From Bolinopsis microptera (lineage: Eukaryota; Ctenophora; Tentaculata; Lobata; Bolinopsidae), in NCBI RefSeq assembly GCF_026151205.1, contig NC_087080.1, positions 1,792,879-1,856,878 on the forward strand: a DNA stretch of 64,000 nt, read 5' to 3'. This document shows positions 12,600 to 25,500 of the stretch, piece after piece (positions within the stretch are counted from its first letter, which is position 1; every line of letters starts with the position of its first letter). Below the pieces are notes generated by a model. It was not told the origin of the DNA, made no database searches, and was given only the letters and a program-made list of their open reading frames with translations. The translations under genes and the position numbers were made by a program.

Positions 12600-15500
12600 C
12601 TTGGTTTTTTATATCGTTTTGGGAGTCTTCCAATTCCTCGAATCTTTCAATCACACAAAAGTCATATGGAAACAATTCCGTTTCGTAGTTACAAATCAGT
12701 AACTTTAGGACTTTCCTAGAGGAATTCTACTCAGGAAACAGGTTTTTATGTTTGGAGATACAGGGCTGCGACACATTTCTCGTTCCGAATGACAACACAT
12801 TTCTAAACATTGTCAAATGAGATGAACCACTTCTTTTTTCCAATATTCTCTGTGAAAACTTGACCTTGTAGTAAACAGGCTGCTTGGAGTTGGCATATCT
12901 GATATTTCGGCAATCTTCTTATCAGGAACTCCGTTTTCTCTCTCTTGGGTGTCTTTTCATGCACAAAAAGTCATAAAGATACTAAATCGTTCTCGACTGC
13001 CAAATTCAGTCTCTGTAGAAATCGTTCTAGAGGAATCTCTCAGGACACAAATTTGTTTTGTTTGGAGAATATGAAGCTGCAACACAAATTCTTTGTAGCA
13101 GGTTTGAACACATTTCATTACATTTGTCCCGATGATCATGGAACTATCTGTTTTTCTCTCCCTAGTCCACACGGAAAAACTTGCCTTTTAGTAAAACAGG
13201 ACTGCTTAGGAGTTGGGCATATCTGATATTTCTGCAATCTTCTCATCAGAAACTCCAGCTTTTCTTTCTTGGGGTCTTTCGTCTCACTTAATGTCATAAG
13301 ATACTAATCCGTTCTCGGACCGCAATTTCACGTCTCTGTAGAATCTTCTCTAGAGGAATCTCTAAGGACAAAAATTTGTTGTTTGGAGAATATGTAGCTG
13401 CTACACAAATCTTTGACGGTTGAGACACATTTCAAAACATTTGTCCGATGGGACATGACTTCAAGTTTTTCTCTCCAATGTCCCACGGAAAAGTTTGGAC
13501 CATTTTAGTTAAAAATCAGGACTGCTTAGGAGTTGGCATAGCTGATTTATTTCTGCAATCTTCTTCATCAGAAAACTCCAGCTTTCTCTTACTTGGGTGT
13601 CTTTTCATCGCACATAAAAGTCATAAGATACTAATTCGTTCTCGACTCGCAGAATTCAGATCTCGGTAGAATCTTCTCTAGAGGAATCTCTCAGGACACA
13701 AAATTTATTGTTTGGAAAATCTGTAGCTGCGACACATTCTTTGTCAGTAGAACACTTTTCTAAACAATTTGTCTGTTGACAGGAACATCAGTTTTTTTCT
13801 CCAATAATCCACCACGGAGGAAAAACTGGACCTTTTAGTAACAGGAATGCTTAAGAGTTGGCATATCTGATATTTCTGCAATCTTTTCATCAGAAACAGA
13901 AACTCCAGCTTTCTCTTTCTTGGGTGTCTTTTCATCGCACAAAAAGTCATTAGATTCTAATCCGTTTTCGACTGCATATTCGTTCTGTAGAATCTCTCTA
14001 GAGGAATCTCTCAGGACACATAATTTGGTGTTTGGAGGAATATGTAGCTGCAATACAATCTTTTGTCGGTAGAACACATTTCAAAACATTTGTACCGATG
14101 TACAGGACATCAGTTTTTTTTCTCCAATAGTACACCACGGAAACAACTTGACCTTGTAGTAACTGGGAGGCTTAGGTGTTTTGCATTATCTGATATTTCT
14201 GCCAATCCTTCTTGTCAGAAACTCCATGTCTTTCTCTGTCTTGGGTGTTCTTTTCATCGCACAAAAAAGTCCATAAGATACTAATCGTTCTCGACAGCAA
14301 ATTCAGTCTCTGTAGATCTTCCTCTAGAGGAATCTCTCAGGACACAAAAATTTGTTGTTTGGAGAATATGTATGCTGCTAACACAATCTTTGTCGGTAGA
14401 ACACATTTCAAAACATTTGTCCGGATGACAGGACATCAGTTTTTCTCTCAAATAATCCCCACGGAAAACATGGACCTTTTTGTATAACAGGACTGCTTAG
14501 GAGTGGCATATCTGATATTTCTGCATTCTTTCATCAGATACTCCATGCTTTCTCTTCTTGGGTGTATTTTCATCGCACAAAAAAGTCATAAGATACTTAA
14601 TTCGTTCTGACCGCAACATTCAGTCTCTGTAAATCTCTCTAGAGGAATCTCTCAGGACACAAAATTTGTATGTTTGGAGAATTGAGCTGAGCGGCAACAC
14701 ATTCTTTGTCGGTGAACTCATCTCAAAGCTATTTGTCCGATGACGGACATCAGTTTGTTTTTACCAATAGTTCCACCACGGAAAACTTGACCTTTTAGTA
14801 AAACAGGACTGCTAGAGAGTTGGCATATCTGATATTTCTGCTTTTTCTTATCAGAAACTCCTGCATTTCTCTTTCTTGGGTGTCTTCTCATCGCACATAA
14901 TAGTCATAGTTACTATCGTTCTCGACCGCAAATTCAGTTCTGTAGATAGAATCTTCTTTAGGGAATCTCTTCACGGACATCAAATTTGTAGTTTGGAGAA
15001 TATGTAGCTGCATATACACAATTCTTTGTCGGTTGATGACGAACACAATTTCAAAAACATTTGGTCTGATGACCGTACATCTGTTTTTTTCTTCATTAAT
15101 TCACCATCGAGAATACTTGACCTTTGTATAACAGAACTGCTGAGGAGTTGGCTATATCTGATATTTCTGCAATCTTCCATAGGAAACTCCTGCTTTCTCT
15201 TTTTTGGGTGTCTTTTCATCGCACAAAATCTAAGTCTTAAGATACGTTTGCGTTCCTCGACCGCAAATTCTAGTCTATGTCGAATCTTCCTAGAGGAATC
15301 TCTCAGGACACAAATAAAAAAAAATTTGTTTGTTTGGAGAATATGTAGCTGCAACACAATCTTTGTCGGTAGAAACACGTTTTCAAAACATTTGTCCGAT
15401 GACAGGACATCAGTTTTTTTCATCAATAGTCACCTCGGAAAACTTGACCTTTTAGTATACAGGACTGCTTTGGAGTTGGCATATCTGATATATTTCTGCA

Positions 15501-18500
15501 TTCTTCTTGTCAGAAGAATACTGCCGCTTTTCTCTTTCTTGGGGTCTTTTCATCGCACAAAAAGTCATAAGTATCTAATTCGTTCTCGACCGCAAATTCA
15601 TTCTCTGTAGAATCTTCTATAGGGGAATCTCCAGGACAACAAATGTGTTGTTTGGAGATTAGGTAGCTGCAACCACAATCTTTGTCGGTTAGAAACACAT
15701 TTCAAAACATTTGTCTGATGGACAGGGGGAATCAGTTTTTCTCTCCAATAATCCCACCACGGAATAACTTGACCTTTTAGTAAACAGGACGCTTAGGATG
15801 GTTGGCATAATTTGGATATTTCTGCAATCTTCTTATCAGAAACTCAGCTTTCTTCGTTCTTTGGGTGTCTTTTTCATCGACAAAAGTCATAAGATACTAA
15901 TTCGTTCTCGACCGGCAATTTCAGTCTCTGTAGAATCTTCTCTAGTGGAAATCGCTCAGGACACAAAATTTGTTGTTTGGAGAATATGTAGCTGCAACAC
16001 AATTCTTTGTCGGTAGAACCACATTCAAAACATTTGGCTGCTGACAGGACATCGTTTTTTTCTCAAAAATTATTCCACACGGATAAACTGACCTTTTTGT
16101 AAACAGGACTGCTTAGGAGTTCGGCATATCTGATATTTCTGCAATTCTCTTCAGAACTCCAGCTTTTCTCTTTTTTGGGTGTCTTTTTCATCGCCATCTA
16201 ATAATGTCATAAGATACTAATTCGTTCTCGACCGCAAATTCTGTCTCTGTAGGATCTTCTCTAGTGGATTCTCTCAGGACACAAATTTTGTTGTTTGGAG
16301 ATATGTAGTGCAACACAATCTTTGTCGGTAGATCACACCTTTTCAAAACATTTTGCCGTATGAAGGACATCAGTTTTTGTCTCAATAGTCCACCACGGAA
16401 AACTGGAACCTTTTAGTATAACTGGACTGCTTAGAAGTTGGCTTATCTGATATTTCAGCTTTTTTCTCATAGAAACTCCAGCTTTTCTTCTTGGGTTGTC
16501 TTTCCTCGCACAAAAAGGCAATTAAGATACTAATTCGTTCGTCGAAAGCAAATTCAGTCTATGTAGGGAAAATTAAGGGGGGGAATAAAATCTTCTCTAG
16601 AGGAATATCTCAGGACACAAAATTTGTTGTTTGGAGAATATGTAGCTGCATACACAATCTTTGTCGGTAGAACACAATTCAATACATTTGTCCGATGACG
16701 GACATCAGTTTTTTTCTCCAATAGTCACCACGGAAAACCTTGACCCCTTAAGTTAACAGGCTCTGCTTAAGTTGGCATATCTGATATTTCTGCATTTCTT
16801 TCCCATTTCAGAACTCGCCTTTACTCTTTCTTGGGTGTCTTTTTCATCGCACAAAAAGTATATGATACTATTCCGTTCTCGACCGCAAATTCAGTCTCTG
16901 TAGACTATTCTCTAGAGATTCTCTCAGGACACAAAATTTGTTGTTTGGTGATTATGTAGCTGCCAACTCAAGCTTTGTCGTTGTACATCATCTCCAAAAA
17001 CATTTGTCCGATGACAGGACATCAGTTTTTTTTCTTCCAATTATCCACCACGGAAAAACTTGACCTTTTAGAAAACAGGACTGCTTAGAAGTTGGCTTAT
17101 CTGGTATTTCCGCAATCTTCTTATCAGAAACTCCCAGCTTTCTCTTTCTTGTGTTCTTTTCATCGCACATATAATTGTCATAAGATATATAATCCGTTTC
17201 TCGACCGCAAATTCAGTGTCCTGTAAGAATCTTCTCTAGTGGAATCTCTCATAGTCACAAAATTTGTTCTTTGGAGAATATGTTGCTGTGCAACACAATC
17301 TTTGTCGGTTAGAATGTACACATTTCAAAACATTGGTTCTGATGACAGGACATTCAGTTTTTTCGCAAAATTCCACCACGGAAAACTTGACCTTTTAGAA
17401 AACAGGACTGCTTAGGAGTTGGCATATCTGTTATTTCTGCAATCTTCTTATCAGAAACTCCAGCTTTCTCTTTCTTGGGTTGTCTTTTCATCGCAAAAAG
17501 TGCTTAAGGATACTAATCCGTTCTCGACCGCAAATTCAGTTCTGTAGAATCTCTCTAGAGGAATCTATCAGGACACAAATGTGTTGTTTGGGATATTATG
17601 TAGATGGCAACTCATAATCTTTGTCGGTTGAAACACTTTTCAAAACATTTGTCCGATGACAGGACATCAGTTTTTTTTCTCCCAATAGTCCACACGGGAA
17701 AAACTTGACCTTTTAGTAATAAAGGATGCTTAGGATGTTGGCATATTGAGTATTTCTGCAATCTTCTTATCTGAAACTCCAAGCTTTCTCTTTCTTGGGT
17801 GTCTTTTCTCTTCGCACAAAAAAGTCAGAGATACTTATCCGTTCATCGGACCGCAAAATTCAGTCTCTGTAGTATCTTTTAGAGGAAATCTCTCAGGACA
17901 AAACATTTGTGTTTGGAGAATATGTAGCTGCAACACAATCTTAGTCGTATGAAAAACTTTTCAAAAAACATTTGTCGATTGACGGGACATCTGTTTTTTC
18001 TCAATAGCTCCACCACGGAAAACTTGACCTTTTAGTAAAGGGACACTGCTTGGAGTTGGGGCATATCTGATATTTTGCAATTTCTCATCAGGAAACTCCA
18101 GCTTTCTCTTTTCTGGGTGTCTTATACATCGCACAAAAAGTTATAAGATACTAATCCGTTCGCGATCCGCGCAAATTCAGTGTCTGTAGGAATCTTCTCT
18201 AGAGGAATCTCGCAGGACACAAAATTTTGTTGTTTGGAGAAAAGGTAGCTGCTCAACACAATCTTTGTCCGGTAGAAAACATTCATAAATCATTTGTCCG
18301 ATGACGGACATAGTTTTTTTTCTCCATAGTCCTACCACGGAAACTTGACCTTTTAGTAAAATGGACTGCTTAGAAGTTGGCATATCCTGATATTTCTGCA
18401 ATCTTCTCAGCAGAATCTCCAGCTTTCTTCTTTCTTGTGTGTCTTTTCAAGCGCACCAAAAAGTATAAGATACTATCCGTTTTCTGACGCCAAATGTCAG

Positions 18501-19060
18501 TCTCTGTAGATCTTCTTAGAGGAAATCTCTCAGGACACAAAATTTGTTGTTGTTTGGAGAATATGTAGCTGCAACACAATCTTTGTCGGTAGAACAACAT
18601 TTCAAAACATTTGTCCGATGACAGGACATCGTTTTTTTCTCCAATAATCCACCCCGGAGAAAACTTGACCTGTTACTAAAATAACAGGATGCTTAGAAGT
18701 TGGCATAAACACAAATCTGATATTTTGCAATCTTTTTTCATTCAGAAATCCAGCTTTCTCTTTCTTGGGTGTCTTTTCTCGCACAAAAAGTCATAACGTA
18801 CTTATCCGTTCTTGCCGCTAATTCAGTCTCTGGAGAATCTTCTCTAGGGAATCTCTCAGGACACAAAATTTGTTGTTTGTTGGAAGTAATATGTAGCCTG
18901 CAACCACAATCTTTGTCGGTTGAACACATTTCAAAAACATTTGTCGATGACTAGGACTCAGTTTTTTTCTCAACAATCCACACGTAAACATGACCTTTTG
19001 TAAACTGGATTTCTTTGGAAGTGGTGCTATTCTCCCTTTGTCCAGATCTTTCGCCTATTC
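12600..19060 (-). CDS. Tandem PAN/apple-type array, block C (about 20 units)
   Basis: Twenty spacings of the anchor CTTGACCTTTTAGTA between 12,860 and 19,308 average about 322 bp. The consensus minus-strand unit is 104 codons (312 nt), so the assembled copies carry net insertions. Each unit has six cysteines: one before GQVFRGG, two in CFEMC, one in DKDC, one in NKFCVL and one in YDFLCDEK, plus a charged linker with KTPKKEKAGVSDEKIAEI. Substitutions between units are few and indels many, as expected for unpolished long-read consensus over a recent tandem array rather than an old pseudogene. No intron signals are evident inside it. Confidence 0.8.
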
Positions 19061-20970
19061 AATCCAGGTCGTTTGGGCATGACACTGGAAACAGTTAAGA
19101 AACCATGTTTGTTTATGGTGGGGCAAACTCGTAACTTTCGGTCCTCCCTTGAGGAGGAATCTTCGAGCGAGCAACTCTTTGTCCTGGGCTCGCGTATGTT
19201 GCAGAGACAACACATTTGTCAAGGTTTGAGCAATTTCTCAGAAGGGCATATCGTTGATGGTGGAAGGAACGTCATTTTGTTTTTTCCAACAAACCCTCCA
19301 GTAAAAAACTTGATTCTTTTCAGGAGGCATCGTTGCTTCAGTTCGAGGTTGTCTGCAAATTCTGGTCGACAATCGGGTCTATGATACTACGTAGGGGTTT
19401 CTGGGCTTTTCGAATGGATAAGTAGCGGTCCTCGATCATGTCCTCTCATGAAAACCTTGTGTTGGGACGTTCTGTTCCAGTAAGATACGTACGGCCTTTT
19501 TACATTAGGAATTTCTGAAACAATAGTTCACACAATGCTCAGATGACACCACTTCGATAACAGTTTTTAGAACAGGAACTTCCGGGCTAAATCATGTCAG
19601 ATAATCGCAAACCTTAACAACAGGCGGGGGTCGCTCCCTTCTTTGCCCTTCAGGCAAGCAATCAGGGTGAAATTCGTAGGAATTACCTCCAAGAGGTTTA
19701 CTGTGTCTTGGCTCCGTTTGTGCCCTTCCCTTTAAGGTAACTGGTCATAGATTTGGGTTAGGTAAGTTAGGCCAAAGAAATCCTTGGCTACTTAGGGGAA
19801 TGCTGTGGCACACTCCAGCTCATGAGTCAGATCACCTCCTCAACAACCTACCCGATTTATGTCTGTTTTGTATCGGCAGCTTCTTTTAAGGCCATGATTT
19901 TTTCTGTCAGCTGGGATTCTTTAACCTTTAAGTCCGTGTTGATGCTTTTAAAGTCACTGTTATTTAATCGAGTGTACTGCACCCATGTTCCTCAGCAAAT
20001 GAGTGTAGTGGGGACTATGTCCAGTTTATTTTCAGGTGGCTTTGCTCCTTTTCAACAGAATAAAGTAACAGTGAACACGCCGGTACTTTAGGCAAATCTC
20101 TCCACTCTTATCGTTTGACCGTTAGAGTCGGCGCTGAAGAAAGTTTCCTGCCCACTAATACACGCGTTATGGGTACCTACTGGGAGGTTGTCCTTTTCTA
20201 GAGTTATTCCGGTTCCTTCTTTCTTGCCTCCTAATTGGACTCTTTTGGTCTGGACACCAAACACAGGATTTTCAAAGTCAACTGTTTTTTCTTGATTTGC
20301 AACAGCCCACATCAGTTCTTAATGGAGCTTGTGCTTTTCACTCTTTAGTACATTTTTTAGCGTACCGTTGTAAGTGGCGCAACAACGCAAATCTTTTGAT
20401 TCTGCCACAGCAGTAGCACAATCGTCCGAAGTGTCCTTGCTTTTAGAGTCAATTGATCCCGGTGGATTAAATAGCTCCTTTGTAAACACAAAAGTGGTTC
20501 AGTAGGCTTTACAGGTTTGGTGACACTTCGGAGCGGGCTATAGTGGGCCCACCTTCATCCGACGAAGGGCATGTTAAACTTTGTCCCAATGCTGTATCAT
20601 TTTCCTTTCCTCCTATATTCAGCACTTTTTCTTGAATCGCTTTGTTTTTTAATTCACTCCAAGCTGAATGACTGGCTGATTTGGGTTTTGGAACAGTAAT
20701 AGTCAAAAGATTTAACTTTGTTAGCCTTAGATATACGGTCTCTCTGCTGAGAGTGGCTATCTGCCTTTAGCTGGCATACACTCCGGCTCGAGGTTACGTA
20801 TGACGCACCCGCGCCCCCCTCTTTCCAAACGATCAGATTTCAACCTCGCCAAGCGGTCATGCAAGCCCAAAACGTAGAAAGACTCAATTGTTGGTGAAAA
20901 CTTTCTCTGGGAAATTATGGAGTCTTCAAAATACCCGGCTGTTTTTGTTTTGACAGCCCATTGCAACTAG
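19060..20970 (-). CDS. 5' part of PAN gene: further PAN-like and lectin-like segments
   Basis: Minus-strand peptides here include a PAN-like stretch (VIEVVSSEHCVNYCFRNS) near 19.5 kb, another near 19.15 kb (CLCNIREPRTKSCSLEDSS), and two related segments starting WAV: WAVANQEKTVDFENPVFG (20.29 kb) and WAVKTKTAGYFED (20.95 kb). A segment LTCPSSDEGGPTIARSEVS near 20.55 kb resembles the C-P-x-G-x-[IV] part of the CC module and, weakly, the start of SUEL-type lectin domains. Frames break at several points. The initiator exon was not found; a possible acceptor (ATTTCAG) lies just above 20,990. Confidence 0.45.
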
Positions 20971-20989
20971 GCTTCAGCCGTATCCGCCT

Positions 20990-22347
20990 GAAATTTACAT
21001 GAATTATCGATAAAAATACAATTAATGTAAAATATTGCAAAAAGATTGAGATGCTTGATTGCGTACCTTGATGGACTTAGGTCTGCTGGACAAAGCTATG
21101 AGGGGATACTGATTGTTAAACTGTAATATAAAATACGAGTTGCTCCCTGCACTCCTGCTTCACGACACTCTGATACACTCCAGACCACTCGATTCATACA
21201 CTCCTCTGCGAGTAGATACACTTTGCAGTGAGATTTGTGTCGGATTTAGTTGTATCTATCTTTAATGGAGTTGATGAAGCCGTGCTCGCTGTCTATGTGT
21301 TCATCGGAGTTTGATGCTGTTGTTTCACTAGGATCGTTACCTGGCTGTAATATTGGGATGGGTGGTTGTGATGAACTTTATAGAGGACCTTTCATGTTCC
21401 TGATTTCTGTATAACTTTTTATAAAATACTAACATGAATGTTAAATTGCATGGCTGATCTTTGAATTGGTTACGTGTACGTTCAAAATAGGTATCCTGGG
21501 GACTATACCACTATACAGCACAGATAGCTAACGGCAAGGTTCTTACCGCCTCGATGCTGGGCAGGAGAAAGGGCTAGCAACCTAAACCCATCGGGGGTGT
21601 AAAACTTATTGACTTGAGAGCGTATCCAACGTAGCAGTTGCGGAATCCTAGGTTACGAACAGAAATGCTGAAGATATGCACTTGCTAGAAGGAGGAGGGA
21701 CACAGACTCCTTCGGGGATCCGTCTCCTAGTATTTTGAGATCAGTGCTTGGCCATACCGAGTTTGTAGGAGAAGCAAATATGAGTACTGGATAACTTACT
21801 TGAGGTATATGTTAGTATAAGCTGCCAAGAGCTGTTAATTGTTAGTAAATGAATCTTTTGTCAATTTTTATTCCTTGACTTTATTGTTATGTAATACTAA
21901 CCACCAGTCTGTAGGATTGAATAACCAGGAGTCTTAACATTAGTCGATTGTTTGTGGTACAGCTTGATTTGAAATATTCAAAAATGTATATGTTTGGCAT
22001 TCTTGATACTTTGTATAATGTATATCATTTAAAGTCATTATCTATTATATGGATGCGTCATGAAAAGTCACATATGACAAACAAATCATTTTCCACGTCA
22101 AAACATAACTTTGATACTTTCTGTTATACTGGATGGGACAGATTTAGTTTGGACAGCATTTTTGTTTAGGCGCGTTACAAACATACATGCAATTTCAAAG
22201 AAATATATGCCGCAGCTGAAACGTCAACGTTAGGTCTTTGTGCAAGGATATAACATTCAAACAGGCGAACCACGCGAAGCACAAAATTTGATTAGATGTT
22301 GTTATAATTTACGTTGTTTCTATTTTAAACTATTCAAATAAAGTTTA
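20990..22347. other. Mostly non-coding between the CC-module gene and the PAN gene
   Basis: I see no confident gene. One minus-strand stretch at about 21,258-21,354 could be a small terminal exon: after ATTACAG it reads PGNDPSETTASNSDEH and onward to a stop, 32 codons in all. The better-supported terminal exon of the CC-module gene is at 22,348-22,512, so this may be an alternative 3' exon or chance. Confidence 0.35.
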
Positions 22348-22512
22348 TTATTTCCTAAAAATACGCACATTCCACAGTCGATGGCGACCGATCGAAACAA
22401 TTTCTTCTTGTTGACAGAGGCAGGAACATGGCGCTTTACTGTCGAATTGAACGCAGCTCTTCTTCACAGCGGTTACGTGTATGATGCATATTTCGTGAAT
22501 CCCATCGGACAA
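22348..22512 (-). CDS. CC-module gene, terminal exon
   Basis: After the acceptor ATTTCAG the minus strand stays open in phase 0 for 54 codons, beginning LSDGIHEICIIHV and containing APCSCLCQQEE, then stops. The CSCLC cluster echoes the CMCLYC at the end of the preceding exon, and the phases agree. AATAAA follows immediately after the stop codon. Confidence 0.55.
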   Translation of the reverse strand: MSDGIHEICIIHVTAVKKSCVQFDSKAPCSCLCQQEEIVSIGRHRLWNVRIFRK

Positions 22513-25500
22513 CTGAAATATTGGAAATATACTTTGGTTATTATCTCAGGGGTATAGTTCAATTTTCGGATTTCAATGGATAACTATCGGTTTTTAACAT
22601 TATGGTTCTAAAGCCTTGAAGCTTATCGATACGATGTCAGGTCATGAGAACTTGGTGGGAACGAACAACATCAGGTTCCGCGCGCATTTCAATTCCACAC
22701 ATTTTCTTGGTTTTAAAACCTGATTAAATTTGATATCTTTTAAAACAGGCATGACCCAGTAAAGGATATTAATGATCACGTAACCTTACGAAAGAAACAA
22801 AAACTCTAAACCCTTCACAATTTCTTTACTACCTTACAATATAGACACATACACAGAACTTTATCGCCAGAATGAATTTTCACCTCATCATTTTCAACAG
22901 AGAGACAGCCCAGTTTGAAGAGTCCACTTCCAGCCATGCCCACACTGCAGATAGCATCCTGACACGGTCCGGAAAGTGTTGGTATGCAAGTGATGATATC
23001 AGAAGAGATGCAACACCTTCCCTCCAACATTCCATCGTCTATCGTGTGAACTACGTCCAGTTCGTACTTACTGTACAAGTTTATGTGCATTACTTGATAA
23101 ACATAATAAAATGTTAAATTCGTACTTACTGATTATACTTGGGGTGAAAAGTACATAACTATTTTAAAAAGTCTAATGCATGGTGTTAAATATGATCACA
23201 TTATCCCAGCTGTTTTGAGTACTTTACACTGAAAAAAAAACCAATTATGCTTTAAAAATGTTGGATTGTTAACTGAAAAGTTGTTCCACTTACACAGGAC
23301 ACGTGACCGCTCTTCCCCGCATGATGTACGGACAGTCTTCCGTCGGTATCAGGAACTTCTTATACGCAGCCGACTCTGACAGATTATAAAATAAACGCAC
23401 TGTTCAACTGTTCAATGAACTGTTCATGTTAGGGTTGATTCGGCGAGAGGGAGTTAAAACAGGTTCCCCAAACAATGCACACCTGTTTTTAAATTATCTA
23501 CATTCAGGCATGAAGTACATCTCAACATAGACATACTCCAATCATTATCTATACTTCCAAGGCATGTAAGAAACATCTTTCTAAAGTTCAAAAATAAGGC
23601 ATCATTATTTTAAAACATTGTAACATTTATATTACGGATAATACAGATAAAAGTTAACAAAAAACCCACCGTCATGTTCAACATGACCACCATTATCATC
23701 AGATACTCCTAGCTCCGGTGAGGCACTGAGTGGTGTGGAGATCTTTCCAGTGACAACCGAGTATTTATCCATTGTTTTACAGCACTCTACTCTGCAAGTG
23801 ATGTAAGGAGTTCAAGAAGGGTATATATTTTAGAACTCATAGCAAGTTGGCGAATGAGACTGCTCGTTATTGAACAGTGCTCCAATAATCTGTGAACTTA
23901 ATTGTACTTTATAAAATACTTTCATAAAATAATCAAAATATTTGCTTTATCAATTTCAAACAATATAATATGGCCATAGTGGGTGTTGGAGTATGAACTA
24001 ACTTGAAAGGACAGGGGAGTCTATCACAGTTCACATCCTTCCTAACACTACTGATAACTTCCCCCGGCTTACAGTACGCACTACGGGTCGTACATTCTCC
24101 AATTCTACAATCCAGATCACAGCATGACAATAGGTTTATCTTATCTGGGTGTAGTTATTGTTATCTTATAACTGTAACATGTTTGGGGTTTATTCACCCG
24201 AAGTTCTGACAACAAGACGGGTGTTTTACATGTGACAGTAATAGTCGTATTGTTTTAGTCGCTGCTGCAAGCAATCAATCTTGTTTCTCGCGTTTCAAAC
24301 TGTATTTAGAAATCAGTGGATAATAATGATCAGTACATTATTTCAATAATATGAATTAGCCTACTATTATAGTAAGAGTCATTCCAGTACCTGTTACAGT
24401 TGATTTGCCGATAGCGTTTATTATAGTTCCCGGGGGGCAGCTAAATGTCCTCCTACTGTCCATTTCAACAATGTTACACCTGACATCATACTAATAGTAT
24501 AACTTATCACAAAAATGTATCCACTGTGATACTATTTTACGCAGCAATAACTCAACAGTGCTTCACCAAATAAAAATCCACAAGGCACTAGCACATCAAA
24601 AACTCCATCAAAGTGATCAAACCAAGAAGAGAAAAATAACCCCTCACCTGCTAGTTTCACAGTTAGAACTGCAGCACTCACCTGCTAGTTTCACAGTTAG
24701 CACTGCAACACTCACCTGCTAGTTTCACAGTTAGAACTGCAACACTCACCTGCTAGTTTCACAGTTAGAACTGCAACACTCACCTGCTAGTTTCACAGTT
24801 AGAACTGCAACACTCACCTGCTAGTTTCACAGTTAGAACTGCAACACTCACCTGCTAGTTTCACAGTTAGAACTGCAACACCCACCTGCTAGTTTCACAG
24901 TTAGAACTGCAACACTCACCTGCTAGTTTCACAGTTAGCACTGCAACACTCACCTGCTAGTTTCACAGTTAGAACTACAACACTCACCTGCTAGTTTCAC
25001 AGTTAGAACTGCAACACTCACCTGCTAGTTTCACAGTTAGCACTGCAACACTCACCTGCTAGTTTCACAGTTAGCACTGCAACACTCAATGTTACTGAAG
25101 CCCGCCTTTCTCATAACGGAGTTCTTCCTCTCACAGCCCGCATAGTTAGCATTCTCCGACTTCTCCGAGAAGTGGCTCAAATGACAATCAGCAGGGTCTG
25201 GGGTCGGTGCTTCACGTCTCCTCCGGAGGTGGTATGTCGGGTCTATGGTAGGAGGAGAGGGCATGCTGTATAGGTCACGTAATGAGGCTGTGGATCGTTT
25301 TGTTCTGCGTGTTGGTATTTTCCTTCTTTCCTGGAATTCTGTAGGAAATATTGTTTATAAAAGTTCTGATATAAAAGTGTTTTAAACGTCATGCAATTGA
25401 TAAAATATCATAGTAATAGTAGGCCGTTAAGTTTGAACCATGAATACTGAATTATGATTAAATTCATGCGTCTAAATAATACTGACGCTTGACGATGTTA

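Noticed and set aside
6440-19060. PAN array as an ancient pseudogene
   Set aside because: Indels far outnumber substitutions and the unit consensus is intact, so consensus error in a recent array is more likely; not fully excluded.
22815-22832. Stop codon at 22,815 as the end of the CC-module gene
   Set aside because: An AAG|GTAGTA donor lies just before it and a cysteine-rich exon in matching phase with a stop and AATAAA follows at 22,512-22,348.
24648-25089. CRISPR-like direct repeats
   Set aside because: Units are contiguous with no unique spacers, and the DNA is clearly animal nuclear sequence; it is a minisatellite.
25056-25338. Insulin/relaxin-like A chain (CCxxxC after basic sites)
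   Set aside because: The CC-x3-C start looks similar, but the later A-chain cysteine spacing and a B chain are missing, and the motif recurs as part of the CC modules.
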